This document shows positions 9,485 to 18,040 of a DNA stretch of 64,000 bases, in pieces. The translations under genes were made by a program, and so were the position numbers. Positions within the stretch are counted from its first letter, which is position 1. Each line of letters opens with the position of its first letter. The DNA is from Thermogemmatispora carboxidivorans (GTDB lineage: Bacteria; Chloroflexota; Ktedonobacteria; Ktedonobacterales; Ktedonobacteraceae). Below the pieces are notes generated by a model that had not been told where the DNA came from, made no database searches, and saw only the letters and a program-made list of their open reading frames with translations. The DNA lies in NCBI RefSeq assembly GCF_000702505.1, contig NZ_JNIM01000001.1, positions 2,480,001 to 2,544,000 of the forward strand, given 5' to 3'.

Positions 9485-10457
9485 ATCTATCTTCTCTCAC
9501 CCCCAGCCAAAGCAAGAAGCCATGTCAGCAGATCGCCATGAAGTGCGCAGGTACGAGATCGGTCCCCAAGAGGCCGGCCAGCGTCTGGATCGCTCTGTGC
9601 AACAACAGCTGGCACCGCTCTCGCGGACAGCGGTGCAGCGTCTCATCGACGAAGGGGCGGTGCTCGTGAATGGGGAGCGCGAGAAGGCGGGCTATGCCCT
9701 GCGGGCCGGAGATGTGGTCGAGATTCTCTGGCAGCAGCCCCAGCGTTTGACGCAGGTGGCGCCGCGGGCCTTACCGTTAGAGATCCTCTACGAAGACGGT
9801 GACCTGCTGGTAGTCAATAAGGCTGCTGGCATGGTGGTGCATCCTGCTCCTGGCCATGAAGAGGACACGCTGGTCAATGCCTTGCTGGCCTATTGCCCTC
9901 AGCTACGCGAGGTTGGCAGTGGGGAGCGTCCTGGCCTGGTCCATCGCCTGGATAAGGATACTTCGGGGCTGCTGTTGGTGGCCAAGCACCAGCAGGCCCT
10001 GACCGCCTTGGCCGAAATGATGCAACGGCGCCAGATCCACAAGCGCTATCTGGCCTTGGTAGTAGGCCAGGTGCCGCTGGACCAGGGCACCATCGAGGCC
10101 CCCATTGGACGCGACCCGCGCAATCGCCAGCTGATGACGGTGACAGCCCACCACAGCCGCGAGGCGCGCACCCATTTCCGGATCGTGCGCCGTTTCGCGC
10201 AGCATACGCTCTTATCGGTTGAGCCGGAGACAGGTCGCACCCATCAGATTCGCGTGCATCTGAAGGCTATCGGCTACCCTGTGGCAGGCGATCCGGTCTA
10301 TGGGCGCAGCGGCCACCGCTTGCCGGGCCTGACGCGCCAGTTCCTGCATGCCGCGCAGCTGATTCTGCCCCATCCAATGACCGGGGCAACACTGAAGCTA
10401 GAGGCCCCGCTCCCCACTGATCTGCAAGCCGTTCTGGCCAGAGAAGAGTTGCTCTGA
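9471..10457 (+). CDS. RluD-family 23S rRNA pseudouridine synthase
   Basis: This RluA/RluD-family enzyme converts uridines to pseudouridine, typically in helix 69 of 23S rRNA. An S4 RNA-binding domain (QRLDRSV...AVLVNGE) comes first. The catalytic domain follows with GLVHRLDKDTSGLLLVAK, whose RLD aspartate is the nucleophile, and RTHQIRVHLKAIGYPVAGDP near the end. Length is about 328 residues, normal for RluD. The start chosen is ATG 9471, preceded by GAGGAGGGA and overlapping the lspA stop by 14 bases; ATG 9522 is an alternative. Which positions it modifies is not evident. Confidence 0.92.
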   Translation: MSATESIFSHPQPKQEAMSADRHEVRRYEIGPQEAGQRLDRSVQQQLAPLSRTAVQRLIDEGAVLVNGEREKAGYALRAGDVVEILWQQPQRLTQVAPRALPLEILYEDGDLLVVNKAAGMVVHPAPGHEEDTLVNALLAYCPQLREVGSGERPGLVHRLDKDTSGLLLVAKHQQALTALAEMMQRRQIHKRYLALVVGQVPLDQGTIEAPIGRDPRNRQLMTVTAHHSREARTHFRIVRRFAQHTLLSVEPETGRTHQIRVHLKAIGYPVAGDPVYGRSGHRLPGLTRQFLHAAQLILPHPMTGATLKLEAPLPTDLQAVLAREELL

Positions 10458-10592
10458 GAGCAGATGATTCGGCTTGCCAGGCGCTCTCGTGCCCTCCGGC
10501 TCACCCCCTGGAAAGTTGCTTATAGGCCCCTGGCAAAAAGCAGGGGGGGATGCTACACTATCCTCAGCGAAGGGAGTCGGGCTTCCCTCACC
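10458..10592. other. Intergenic after rluD
   Basis: A possible -10 (TACACT, 10554-10559) follows a G7 run, but there is no good -35. No gene supported. Confidence 0.35.
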
Positions 10593-10620
10593 TGAGTGAG
10601 TGAGTGAGTGAGTGAGTGAG
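10593..10620. repeat. TGAG tetranucleotide microsatellite, seven copies
   Basis: Seven uninterrupted TGAG units (28 bp) lie in the rluD to FG-GAP intergenic region. No open frame with a plausible start crosses them, so a coding phase-variation role is unlikely. Such an array is prone to slippage. Confidence 0.9.
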
Positions 10621-11034
10621 AAGCCACGGCTGGCCAGGCCGGTGGATTCAGCGCCGCTCGTAGCGCGAGCGCCCATCTCGTGCCTTGACCTTGGACTTCG
10701 CCCTATCCATCCATGATGCGATTGCTTCCGGTGGCAGCGCCTCGGCAGGAGCTCCTCGCCTCGATCAGCTCGCCGTGAGCGCGTGCCTCGCCCTACTACT
10801 CAAATCGGTGAGACGGATACAGCACTAGCGTTCTTGCTCCTCCTGATGATTGCTCATAGGAAGCTCTTCTCGTCCCTCTTGACTTGAACTTATGTTCTAT
10901 GTTACTCTGGCAGGAGAAGAAGAGAAGGGCCGACCGGCGGAAGCTGGAGACCGTGCTCCGACCGCTGTCGCTATTTCTGAGGCACTGTCCCTGGCAGTGC
11001 GAGCTTGTCTGAGAGACTGACGCTTGACGAGACG
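10621..11034. other. Long intergenic leader region
   Basis: About 410 bases precede the FG-GAP gene. A TTGACTTGAAC stretch at 10879-10889 is -35-like, but no matching -10 at normal spacing was seen. No tRNA, terminator or supported small gene. Confidence 0.35.
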
Positions 11035-11050
11035 AAAGGAGAACCAGGCC

Positions 11051-11923
11051 ATGCCTGTACTTGAAGCAACTGACAGGCTCACTCCCAAGAGTGCCCTGCG
11101 TCATCGTCCTCTGCAATCAGAGAGCGGGTCGGAGCGAGCAGCCGGATCAACGGGGGCGGCGGAACCAGTGGTGCAGCGGGCCTCGCGTCCGCGTCCGACG
11201 TTGGCCGATGTAGCGTCCGAAGAGATTGCGGAGTGGAGGCGGGTCGAGGGTGAAGGAGAACGCCGAACCGGGTCGAGGCGCTCACTCAGGGGGCCAGGTC
11301 GGACGACGGGCGGATCGCGTGGAGCCTCCACAGCGGCTGCTGCCACCACGACAGCAGCTCCTGGCGGGCAGCGCGGCCCGGTGGCAAGCTCTGCTCCAGT
11401 CCGGGAGGGGAAGACCACGGCTGGGCGGCAGCCGCAGATGCGCCGCTGGTTCCGGGCTCACCCATTGCTCTATCTTGGATTGGGTATGCTCTGCATGCTC
11501 CTCCTCTGGTGCGTGTTACTGCCGCTGGTCTCCTGGGGTCAGACGACCCTGGATGATCTGCGCTACGGTCGTCCGCGGACCTTCCAGATCGATGCTTTTG
11601 TGGGCCACAATGAAGCGGCGGGGATTCCAAGCCACTTCATCGCGCTCAATCTGAATGGGCATATCGAGATCATTGAACTGCCAGGAGGTGATCCAGCTCA
11701 TGCCCGCATCTATGGTGGTCCCCAGCTCTATGACCCAGATGCTGATTTGGTACCGGTGACCCTCAGTTTTGCCGATGTCAATGGCGATCGCAGGCCGGAT
11801 ATGCTGGTGCACTTCCAGAGCACGCGGCTGGTCTTCATCAACGATGGCAACGCCTTCCGTCCGCTGCGCCCTGATGAGCGACCCGCTGTGCTCCAGTATC
11901 TCGAGCGCCATCCCAATCTCTAG
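11051..11923 (+). CDS. Membrane protein with FG-GAP/VCBS-like calcium motif
   Basis: The 290-residue protein has a low-complexity N-terminal half rich in Arg, Ser, Gly and Ala (residues 1-130). A single transmembrane helix follows (LLYLGLGMLCMLLLWCVLLP, about 138-160), then an extracellular domain. The outer domain contains FADVNGDRRPDMLVHF, matching the calcium-binding DxNxDxxxD of FG-GAP/VCBS repeats, with one clear copy. The topology suggests a cytoplasmic disordered tail and a small extracellular domain. The start is ATG 11051, nine bases after AAAGGAG; the upstream in-frame TTG 11024 is less likely. Function unknown. It stands alone and is convergent with the HU gene. Confidence 0.7.
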   Translation: MPVLEATDRLTPKSALRHRPLQSESGSERAAGSTGAAEPVVQRASRPRPTLADVASEEIAEWRRVEGEGERRTGSRRSLRGPGRTTGGSRGASTAAAATTTAAPGGQRGPVASSAPVREGKTTAGRQPQMRRWFRAHPLLYLGLGMLCMLLLWCVLLPLVSWGQTTLDDLRYGRPRTFQIDAFVGHNEAAGIPSHFIALNLNGHIEIIELPGGDPAHARIYGGPQLYDPDADLVPVTLSFADVNGDRRPDMLVHFQSTRLVFINDGNAFRPLRPDERPAVLQYLERHPNL

Positions 11924-12423
11924 AAGCAGGAAGCCGTCCCTGCCAGAGGGGCCACCGCGGGAACGAGAGAAGGGACCGCTGTCGCGAGCTGCTGGCGTTG
12001 TGGTGTCAAGGGCAGCTCACGGCAGCCAGTCCCTTCGTCCCGGCCTGGGTATGAGTATGGGCTTGGCCGCAGCGCCTGGGCTCCACTCAGCCCGGTACGC
12101 TGCGCTGAGGCAGTGCCAGGCTGGGGAAGCGTCCGGCCAGCTCAGCCGTAGATTCGCCCTATCGATCTGTGCGCTGACGCTGACCTCGATGTCCACCCAG
12201 GCTTGGCGATCAGAGGTCGAGGTCAGTCAGTCCAGTCGGCTACTACGGAACCGGACCTGCCGACTCGTCAACAAACTCCTGATAGGCTCATTGACAGCCT
12301 CGTGCGTGCATTGGCCGTCTGGCCAATCGGACCGCTGGCAAGGTCCGGGGAGCTGGTTCTCTCTTCCGGCAGTGTGGAAGGTGAGACAAGCGTAGAGAAC
12401 CGCGGGAGGGGAGGGAGGGCACG
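11924..12423. other. 500-bp gap between convergent genes
   Basis: This is unusually long for a gap between convergent genes. No protein with a ribosome site and motifs is seen on either strand. The frames present are GC-driven. It contains two abutting hairpins at 12310-12347. A structured RNA is possible but unsupported. Confidence 0.4.
12310..12347. repeat. Two adjacent hairpins
   Basis: ATTGGCC-GTCT-GGCCAAT (12310-12327) is directly followed by CGGACC-8 nt-GGTCCG (12328-12347). Neither is followed by a T-tract. They lie beyond the 3' end of the HU gene and could be a factor-assisted terminator or part of an RNA. Confidence 0.4.
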
Positions 12424-12789
12424 TTAGTGGTGTCGCCGCTCTCCCTGCCGCTCGCTCTCCCCATGTGCTCGTCCTTGCTGCCCCCTGGCCGCCTGAGCCA
12501 GGACAGCCCCCACGGAGAAGCCGACTCGTTTGCGCGCGGGAATAGTAATCTGCTGCCCCCCACGGATGGATTTGACCTTGCGCGGAGCAACGGTGCGCAA
12601 GCTCCAGGTGCCGAAGCCCATCAGACGCACCTCGTGCCCACGGGCCAACTCCTCGCGCACGACCTCGGTGAAGGCGTCGATCACTTTGCCCGTCTCCTTG
12701 AGACTGAGGCCGGCCCTGGCCGCCGTCTGGTGAATCAGCTCGTCTTTGCCAATGACACTGTGATGCTTTTCAGACGAGACAGTGGTCAT
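12424..12789 (-). CDS. HU-family DNA-binding protein
   Basis: This is a bacterial histone-like HU/IHF protein that bends DNA and shapes the nucleoid. After a 13-residue leader comes IGKDELIHQTAARAGLSLKE, the EELARGHEVRLMGFGTW saddle, and the DNA-clamping arm with the signature from GFGTWSLRTVAPRKVKS to the IPARKRVGFSVG end. At 121 residues it exceeds the usual 90-95. The extra C-terminal tail of about 23 residues is rich in Gly, Arg, Glu and His. AAGGAGGG lies upstream of the ATG. It is transcribed alone. Confidence 0.9.
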   Translation of the reverse strand: MTTVSSEKHHSVIGKDELIHQTAARAGLSLKETGKVIDAFTEVVREELARGHEVRLMGFGTWSLRTVAPRKVKSIRGGQQITIPARKRVGFSVGAVLAQAARGQQGRAHGESERQGERRHH

Positions 12790-13023
12790 ATCGGTTATTC
12801 CCTCCTTGTGCTAACGAAATGGCGCTGCTGAAGGCCCAGTGCGCCGCAGGGCGCCCCTTCACAACGCTGCTTGACGCAACACACGTTCCCGGTTTCGGTG
12901 AGCGTCTTTGGTCTCTCAGCGACTCACCATGCTGCCGCATTGTGTATGGGAATGGTGTTACCATCCATTTCCACTATACAGAGCCTCACCAAATACCGCA
13001 GGAGAAAGCTCCTAGCATTCCCC

Positions 13024-13052
13024 TTGACATACTAGACAGGAATAGCTACACT
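13024..13052 (+). promoter_or_regulatory. Sigma-A promoter of the gntR operon (leaderless)
   Basis: TTGACA (13024-13029, perfect) and TACACT (13047-13052) are 17 bp apart. Transcription should begin about 13059, only about four bases before the ATG at 13063, and no ribosome binding site precedes that ATG. The first gene is therefore probably translated from a leaderless message. Confidence 0.75.
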
Positions 13053-13079
13053 TGTCTACAAGATGTCTAGACAGAATAG
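13032..13079 (+). promoter_or_regulatory. Putative GntR/HutC autoregulatory operators
   Basis: The palindrome TGTCTAGACA (13064-13073) overlaps the start codon. It shares the GTCTAGAC core known for HutC-type regulators such as DasR/NagR. CTAGACAGGAATAG (13032-13045) and CTAGACAGAATAG (13067-13079) form near-identical direct repeats bracketing the -10. CTTGT-CT-ACAAG lies between them. The placement would block RNA polymerase, consistent with autorepression. Confidence 0.6.
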
Positions 13080-13797
13080 AGCCTATGTGCAAATCTGTGC
13101 TGCCCTTGAGGAGGAGATCCGCAGCGGACGCCTGCCGACAGGCCAGCGACTACCGGGTGAGTATGAGCTGGCGCGGCGCTTCGGAGTCAGTCGCATGACC
13201 GTGCGGCAAGCGCTGGCGGAGTTAGCGCGTAAACAGCTGATTCAGACGCGAGCAGGCTCGGGCAGCTATATTACCTTTGATCACCGGCCCCTGGACTGGA
13301 GCCAGGGCTGGTCTCGGGCGCTGACGCGCCAGGGGGCACAGGTCACGACGCGCGTGCTCTACTTTGGAGCAGTGGTCGACCCCGAGCTGCGGGAGCGCCT
13401 GCAGGTAGAGGCGGAGCGTTTCATTGCGCTGGACCGCCTGCGTCTGCTGGAGGGACGCGAGCCGATCTCGCTGGAGCGCAGCCGCATGCCCCTGACGGAG
13501 CAGACGAGCGCTTTGTTAGATATTGATTTCGCCCATGAGTCGCTGATGGAGGTGCTGACGGGGCGCTTAGGACTGGTACCTGCGACTGGAGAAGAGTGGG
13601 TAGAAGTGACGCGCCTGCGCACTGAGGAGGCTCATCTCTTGGGGAAGGCAATTGGGGAGGCATTCTTACTGAGCCGGCGTGTAACGCGCGATTGCACGGG
13701 GCAGGTGATCGAGCATGTCGTCAGTTTGCTGGACCCGTTGCATTTCCGCCTCTATATGACCTTTGATCTGAGTGCGAACGAGCGACAGCGGAGGTAA
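13063..13797 (+). CDS. GntR-family (HutC/UTRA) transcriptional regulator
   Basis: An N-terminal winged helix-turn-helix (residues 5-72) contains LPTGQRLPGEYELARRFGVS and RMTVRQALAELARKQLI. The remaining 165 residues fit a UTRA ligand-binding domain (LDRLRLLEGREPISLERSRMP, then FLLSRRVTRDCTGQVIEHV). HutC regulators sense small metabolites such as sugar phosphates or histidine-pathway intermediates. It is the first gene of a four-gene operon, five bases before the ADP-ribosylglycohydrolase, and likely represses it. This matches YegW beside yegU/yegV in E. coli. The start at ATG 13063 lacks a ribosome site, explained by the promoter position. Confidence 0.9.
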   Translation: MSRQNRAYVQICAALEEEIRSGRLPTGQRLPGEYELARRFGVSRMTVRQALAELARKQLIQTRAGSGSYITFDHRPLDWSQGWSRALTRQGAQVTTRVLYFGAVVDPELRERLQVEAERFIALDRLRLLEGREPISLERSRMPLTEQTSALLDIDFAHESLMEVLTGRLGLVPATGEEWVEVTRLRTEEAHLLGKAIGEAFLLSRRVTRDCTGQVIEHVVSLLDPLHFRLYMTFDLSANERQRR

Positions 13798-13802
13798 CAG
13801 CC

Positions 13803-14855
13803 ATGTATGAAGCGCGCGCAGCAGCGAGATGCGACCAGCCGGAGATGGTGCGCCGGGCGCAGGGGACCTTGCTGGGTCTGGCCATTGGTGATGCCCTGGG
13901 GATGCCGACGCAGATGCTGCCCCGACCGGTGGTGGCCCGGCTTTTTCCGGCCCTGGAAGGTTTTGCCTCTGGACCTCCGCAGAACGCTATCAGTGCCGGC
14001 CAGCCAGCGGGCCGGGTGACTGACGACACCCAGCAGGCTCTCCTCGTAGCGCGCCTGCTGGTGGAAGGTCGGGGCCATCTTGAGAGCGCGCGGTTCGTGG
14101 AGGAGTTGCTCCGCTGGGCCGAGCAGGCAGAAGCCGACGGCAGCGAGCAACTTGGGCCATCGTCGCGGCGAGCTTTGGAAGCGGTACGGCAGGGAACGGC
14201 ACCAGAGGACGCCGGGCGGCGGGGCGATACGAATGGGGCTGCTATGCGCATTGCGCCTGTGGGGATCGCCGTGCCTCTGGAGCCGGTAGAGCGTTTTCTA
14301 GAACGAGTGGAGGAGGTCTGTCGTCCGACGCACTTTACAGGTCTGGGGATCAGTGGGGCGGCGGCGGTGGCGGCGGTTATCAGTGCAGGTCTGGCGGGGG
14401 CAAGCTTTGGGGAGGCGGTCAACGAGGCGCGGCGGGTGGCGCGTCTGGGGCAGGAACGTGGGGCCTATGTGGCGGGGGCCTCGGTGGCGGAGCGGCTGGT
14501 CTGGGCTATGGACCTGGTGAGCCAATTGGATGAGAAGAGTGCCCAGGATGCGATTGTAGATCTGGTTGGAACGGGAGTAGCGACACAGGAGGCAGTGCCG
14601 GCGGCCTTTGCCATTGCGATGCGCTGGCGGAGCGATCCCTGGCGAGCCTGTCTGGTGGCGGCTCGCCTCGGGGGTGACAGCGATACCATTGCGGCGCTGG
14701 TGGGGGCTATGCTTGGTGCCTGCTCTGGTCTGGAGGTTTTCCCGGTCGAGGCACGCACCACGGTGGTGCAGGTCAATGCGTTAGACATCGACGGGTTGGT
14801 CAGCGAGCTCTTGGCTTTGCGGACCCGCTTGCAACAAGAGGAGGTACGCTTGTGA
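13803..14855 (+). CDS. ADP-ribosylglycohydrolase family protein (YegU-like)
   Basis: This DraG/ARH-fold hydrolase cleaves N- or O-glycosidic bonds of ribosyl compounds using two Mg2+ ions. Both metal-binding blocks are intact: GLAIGDALGMPTQ (25-37) with TDDT at 73-76, and GGDSDT at 290-295, plus GDTNGAAMRIAP in the middle. The 350-residue length is typical. In this setting, with a nucleobase/nucleoside permease and a ribokinase-like kinase, a nucleoside or modified-nucleoside substrate is more plausible than an ADP-ribosylated protein (inference). Its stop overlaps the permease GTG (GTGA), so translation is coupled. It corresponds to E. coli YegU. Confidence 0.88.
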   Translation: MYEARAAARCDQPEMVRRAQGTLLGLAIGDALGMPTQMLPRPVVARLFPALEGFASGPPQNAISAGQPAGRVTDDTQQALLVARLLVEGRGHLESARFVEELLRWAEQAEADGSEQLGPSSRRALEAVRQGTAPEDAGRRGDTNGAAMRIAPVGIAVPLEPVERFLERVEEVCRPTHFTGLGISGAAAVAAVISAGLAGASFGEAVNEARRVARLGQERGAYVAGASVAERLVWAMDLVSQLDEKSAQDAIVDLVGTGVATQEAVPAAFAIAMRWRSDPWRACLVAARLGGDSDTIAALVGAMLGACSGLEVFPVEARTTVVQVNALDIDGLVSELLALRTRLQQEEVRL

Positions 14856-16333
14856 GCGTGCAACAACAGCTACAGCCGGAAGCTGATCGTCCTTGGGCGA
14901 TTGAACTGCACGGGATCGAGCCCATTGGGGACGATGAGCGTCACGGTGCGCCCACTGAACTATTTTGGGTCTGGTTTGCCGCCAATATTGGAATCCTGGG
15001 AATCGTCTACGGTGGTATCTTGACTGCTGCTGGCCTCAATCTCTGGCAGAGCCTGCTGGTTGCTGTGGTCGGCTCCGCGGGGTCATTTGTGCTCGTTGGC
15101 GTGTTGAGTGTAGCTGGCAAGTGGGGGGGCGCGCCTATGCTAACATTATCACGCGCTCCTTTTGGGACACGCGGCAATGTGGGGCCGACGCTCGTCAGCT
15201 GGATCAGTCTGGTCGGCTGGGAAACGGTGACGGTGATTACGGCTGCCTATGCGCTGCTCGGGTTGCTGGGGCTGCTGGGGCTGCCCGCGACCCCTGCCTG
15301 GACGCTAGTCAGTCTAGTGGTAGTGGCGCTGCTGGTGGTGCTCTTCGGCCTGCTTGGTCATGCCACGCTGGTCTGGATTCAACAGGCGGCGACCTGGATC
15401 TTTGGCCTGCTGACCCTGGTGGTGGTGCTCTTCTTGCTGGCAAAGACGGACTGGGCTAAGGCGCTGGCGGCTCCGCCAGGCCCTTGGGATAGTGGAGTGC
15501 TGGCAACGTTAAGCATTGTGATTGCCGGGACGGGCATCGGCTGGGCAAACGCCGGCGCGGACTATACCCGCTATCTGCCGCGGGCGAGCAGTGGCCGGGC
15601 CATTGTCGGCTGGACGGTGCTGGGCGCCACCCTCCCGCTAGTGGTGCTGATGATGACAGGGGTGTTTCTGTCGGGCCGCTTGCCCGATTTGACGAGCGCG
15701 ACGAATCCGATTACGGCCATTGGCCAGGAGCTACCACCCTGGATGGCGGCCCCTTATCTACTGACGGCGGTCGGTGGCCTGATCGCCTCGGCAGATCTGT
15801 CGATCTATTCCTCGGGGCTGAATCTGCTCGCGCTGGGGGTGAGGCTCGAGCGCTACAAGACGGTGCTGATCGACGGGGTGCTGATGGTAGTGGGGGCCGC
15901 CTACGTGATGCTGGTGGCCCAGGATTTCTTCGGGCCGTTCGAGAGTTTTCTGCAGCTGCTCTCGGATGGACTGACAGCCTGGGCGGCGGTCTTCCTGGTC
16001 GACATGCTCCTGCGTCGTGGCTATGACGCGCAGAGCCTGGTAGAGACCGGGTCCCGGAGCCGCTACTATTATCGCGCTGGGGTGAACTGGCGCGCGATAG
16101 TAGCCTGGCTGCTTGGCATTGGCGTTGGCCTGCTCTTTACGGTCTCGCCCTGGTTTACCGGTCCCCTGGCACGGGGGATCTTTGCCTCTAGCAGTCTGGG
16201 CTATCTGTTGGGCTTCGTGGTGAGCGCACTTGTGTACTGGCTGCTGGTACTGGTGAGCAGACGGGAGGTGATACTGGAGGCCGCAGAGGCCAAGCCGGCT
16301 TCGGAGTTGCCGGGAGGAGGGGGATCAGCATGA
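14852..16333 (+). CDS. NCS1-family purine/cytosine-type permease
   Basis: This 493-residue membrane protein has about 12 hydrophobic segments. The N-terminal block (GIEPIGDDERHGAP, then ELFWVWFAANIG) and the APFGTRGNVGP loop are typical of nucleobase:cation symporter-1 proteins such as CodB and purine-cytosine permeases. The family imports nucleobases, nucleosides, hydantoins or thiamine. GTG 14852 overlaps the previous stop, and the stop overlaps the pfkB start (ATGA), placing it firmly in the operon. In E. coli the analogous position is held by the MFS nucleoside transporter YegT, so transporter replacement within a conserved pathway is inferred. The exact substrate is open. Confidence 0.88.
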   Translation: MSVQQQLQPEADRPWAIELHGIEPIGDDERHGAPTELFWVWFAANIGILGIVYGGILTAAGLNLWQSLLVAVVGSAGSFVLVGVLSVAGKWGGAPMLTLSRAPFGTRGNVGPTLVSWISLVGWETVTVITAAYALLGLLGLLGLPATPAWTLVSLVVVALLVVLFGLLGHATLVWIQQAATWIFGLLTLVVVLFLLAKTDWAKALAAPPGPWDSGVLATLSIVIAGTGIGWANAGADYTRYLPRASSGRAIVGWTVLGATLPLVVLMMTGVFLSGRLPDLTSATNPITAIGQELPPWMAAPYLLTAVGGLIASADLSIYSSGLNLLALGVRLERYKTVLIDGVLMVVGAAYVMLVAQDFFGPFESFLQLLSDGLTAWAAVFLVDMLLRRGYDAQSLVETGSRSRYYYRAGVNWRAIVAWLLGIGVGLLFTVSPWFTGPLARGIFASSSLGYLLGFVVSALVYWLLVLVSRREVILEAAEAKPASELPGGGGSA

Positions 16334-17301
16334 GCCGGCTGCGATTGCGACCCAGGCGGCTGGTGCTGGTGGGCAGTGTGCTGGTGGATCTCTTGCTCTA
16401 TGTGGAGCGCCTGCCGGAGCGCGGTGGCGATCTGCTGGCGGAGCGCACGCTGCAGGCGGTGGGAGGAGGTTTCAATGTCCTGATTGGGGCGCTGCGGCTG
16501 GGGCTGCCGGCGGCCTATGCGGGTCGCATTGGGGATGGGCCGATGGGGCAGCGGGTGCGCGCTGAGTTAGCGGCGGTGGGCATCCCGGTGCTGCTGCCCC
16601 CGGTGGAAGGGCGAGACACTGGCTTTGATATTGGGTTGGTTGAACCGGATGGTGAACGGACGTTTGTGACGGCGCCAGGGGTGGAGGCAGAGCTGAGTCC
16701 GTCTGAGCTGGAAGGGCTGGCCTTGCAGGAAGGAGATGCGGTCTATGTCTCGGGCTATGATCTCTGCTACCCCCTCTCGGGAGCGGCTCTTGAGGCCTGG
16801 TTGCCGGGTTTAGCGCCTGGTTGCCTGCTGGTGCTGGACCCGGGGCCGCTGGTTACTGCCATTCCGAGGTCGCGGCTGGAGCGGGTCTTATGCCGGGTGG
16901 ACGTCCTGAGTTTGAACGCGCGTGAGCTGCGGCTGCTGGCTGGAGAGGAGGAGCCAGCCCGGGGGGCGGCGCTCCTGCGTGCCTGGGTAGCTCCGCAGGG
17001 CATTGTTGTGGCGCGGGTGGGGGCTGAGGGCTGCTGGCTGGTGAGCGCTGAGGGGGCGCCGTCCAGGATTGCAGCCAGGCCAGCGCGAGCCGTGGTGGAT
17101 ACGACGGGGGCAGGCGACGCGCATGTGGCGGCTCTTCTGGCAGCGCTGGCGCGGGGTCGGAGCCTTGAGGAGGCAGCCTATGAGGCCAATGTGGCTGCTT
17201 CGCTGGCTGTGGAGCGTGCTGGGCCGGCGACGACTCCAACGCGGGCCGAGCTGGAGATGGCCCTGGCGGAGGGTGGCAAGAGAGGAAGCGCGGGGGAATA
17301 A
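16330..17301 (+). CDS. PfkB-family carbohydrate/nucleoside kinase (YegV-like)
   Basis: This is a ribokinase-fold sugar or nucleoside kinase of 323 residues. Signature 1 appears as GGGFNVLIGALRLG near residue 46, and signature 2 as DTTGAGDAHVAALLA at 257-271 with catalytic Asp263. It begins at VGSVLVDLLLYVERLPERGGD. The likely role is phosphorylating the sugar (or nucleoside) released or imported by the upstream genes. It is the last gene of the operon, starting within the permease stop codon, and corresponds to E. coli YegV. The following gene on the other strand is convergent, 49 bases away. Confidence 0.88.
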   Translation: MSRLRLRPRRLVLVGSVLVDLLLYVERLPERGGDLLAERTLQAVGGGFNVLIGALRLGLPAAYAGRIGDGPMGQRVRAELAAVGIPVLLPPVEGRDTGFDIGLVEPDGERTFVTAPGVEAELSPSELEGLALQEGDAVYVSGYDLCYPLSGAALEAWLPGLAPGCLLVLDPGPLVTAIPRSRLERVLCRVDVLSLNARELRLLAGEEEPARGAALLRAWVAPQGIVVARVGAEGCWLVSAEGAPSRIAARPARAVVDTTGAGDAHVAALLAALARGRSLEEAAYEANVAASLAVERAGPATTPTRAELEMALAEGGKRGSAGE

Positions 17302-17350
17302 ACTTCCCCTGGCGCCGATCTCTTTGCACACCCTTGCTTCCTTTCCTGTG

Positions 17351-17965
17351 TCACTGCTGGTGCTGCCCGGTGCTGGCTTCCTCCAGACACTGCAGGACGA
17401 GCGAGAGCAGCTTCGTCGGGTCCTCTGCGAAAAGGACCGGCGAGGCTGTTTTTTTGCGCAAGCGGGGATACCAGGTGGGCAGCTCATTGGCCAGGCCGCC
17501 GCTGCCGACAAGGACGCCAATGGGTTTCCCCTCATAAATGAGGTTGGTAAATTCGTTGAGGGTACCCCAGCCGCCGCTGATGATGAGGCCGGCGTCACTG
17601 TTAACGGTTGAGATGACGTTACGGTATTTGAGGCGTGCCCCCCAGTCGCGGTCGGGCGTTGCCGGAGCCAGGCCGAAGAGATCGTGGTAGCCAGGAGGAA
17701 CGTAGATGAGGCGGTGGTAGATGCCGACGTCGTCCCGAGGATAGGCGCGGCGGTGCTCGTCAAGATTGAGCGCCGGGGTAAAGCCCCAGACCTCGGCCCC
17801 GCGCTCGAAGGCGGCGCGGGCGACGGCATAGGGCATCCCACTGCAGGCACCGGTGATGACGATGCAGCCGCGTTCAGCCAGAGCCTGGCCCAGCTGGCGG
17901 GCCAGGCTGAGGGCGTGCTCGCTCTCGACGATGTTGGAGCCGTAGACGCCAATTTTGTAGGACAT
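17351..17965 (-). CDS. LOG-like Rossmann-fold protein
   Basis: The 204-residue protein resembles the TIGR00725/LOG group. It starts KIGVYGSN, has the GACSGMPYAVARAAF block where LOG proteins have GGGxGxM, and SGGWGTLNEFTN in place of PGGxGTxxE. The catalytic-type glutamate of the second motif is kept. It differs strongly from the other LOG protein at 4676-5587. SLOG-superfamily relatives bind nucleotides or nucleotide-derived signals. ATG 17965 has GGAGGGCAGG upstream. It ends opposite the kinase operon and starts 75 bases from the integrase stop on the same strand, so cotranscription with the integrase is possible. Function not assigned. Confidence 0.75.
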   Translation of the reverse strand: MSYKIGVYGSNIVESEHALSLARQLGQALAERGCIVITGACSGMPYAVARAAFERGAEVWGFTPALNLDEHRRAYPRDDVGIYHRLIYVPPGYHDLFGLAPATPDRDWGARLKYRNVISTVNSDAGLIISGGWGTLNEFTNLIYEGKPIGVLVGSGGLANELPTWYPRLRKKTASPVLFAEDPTKLLSLVLQCLEEASTGQHQQ

Positions 17966-18040
17966 CGTTCCCTGCCCTCCTCCTTTTGCTGTTGTCTGTT
18001 GAATGGTTAGACTTTCTCGGTCTTGCCACTGCTTGCTATT

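Noticed and set aside
16888..17952. 354-residue minus-strand frame spanning two genes
   Set aside because: It runs across the pfkB and LOG-like genes in a Ser/Pro/Arg-rich frame without motifs.
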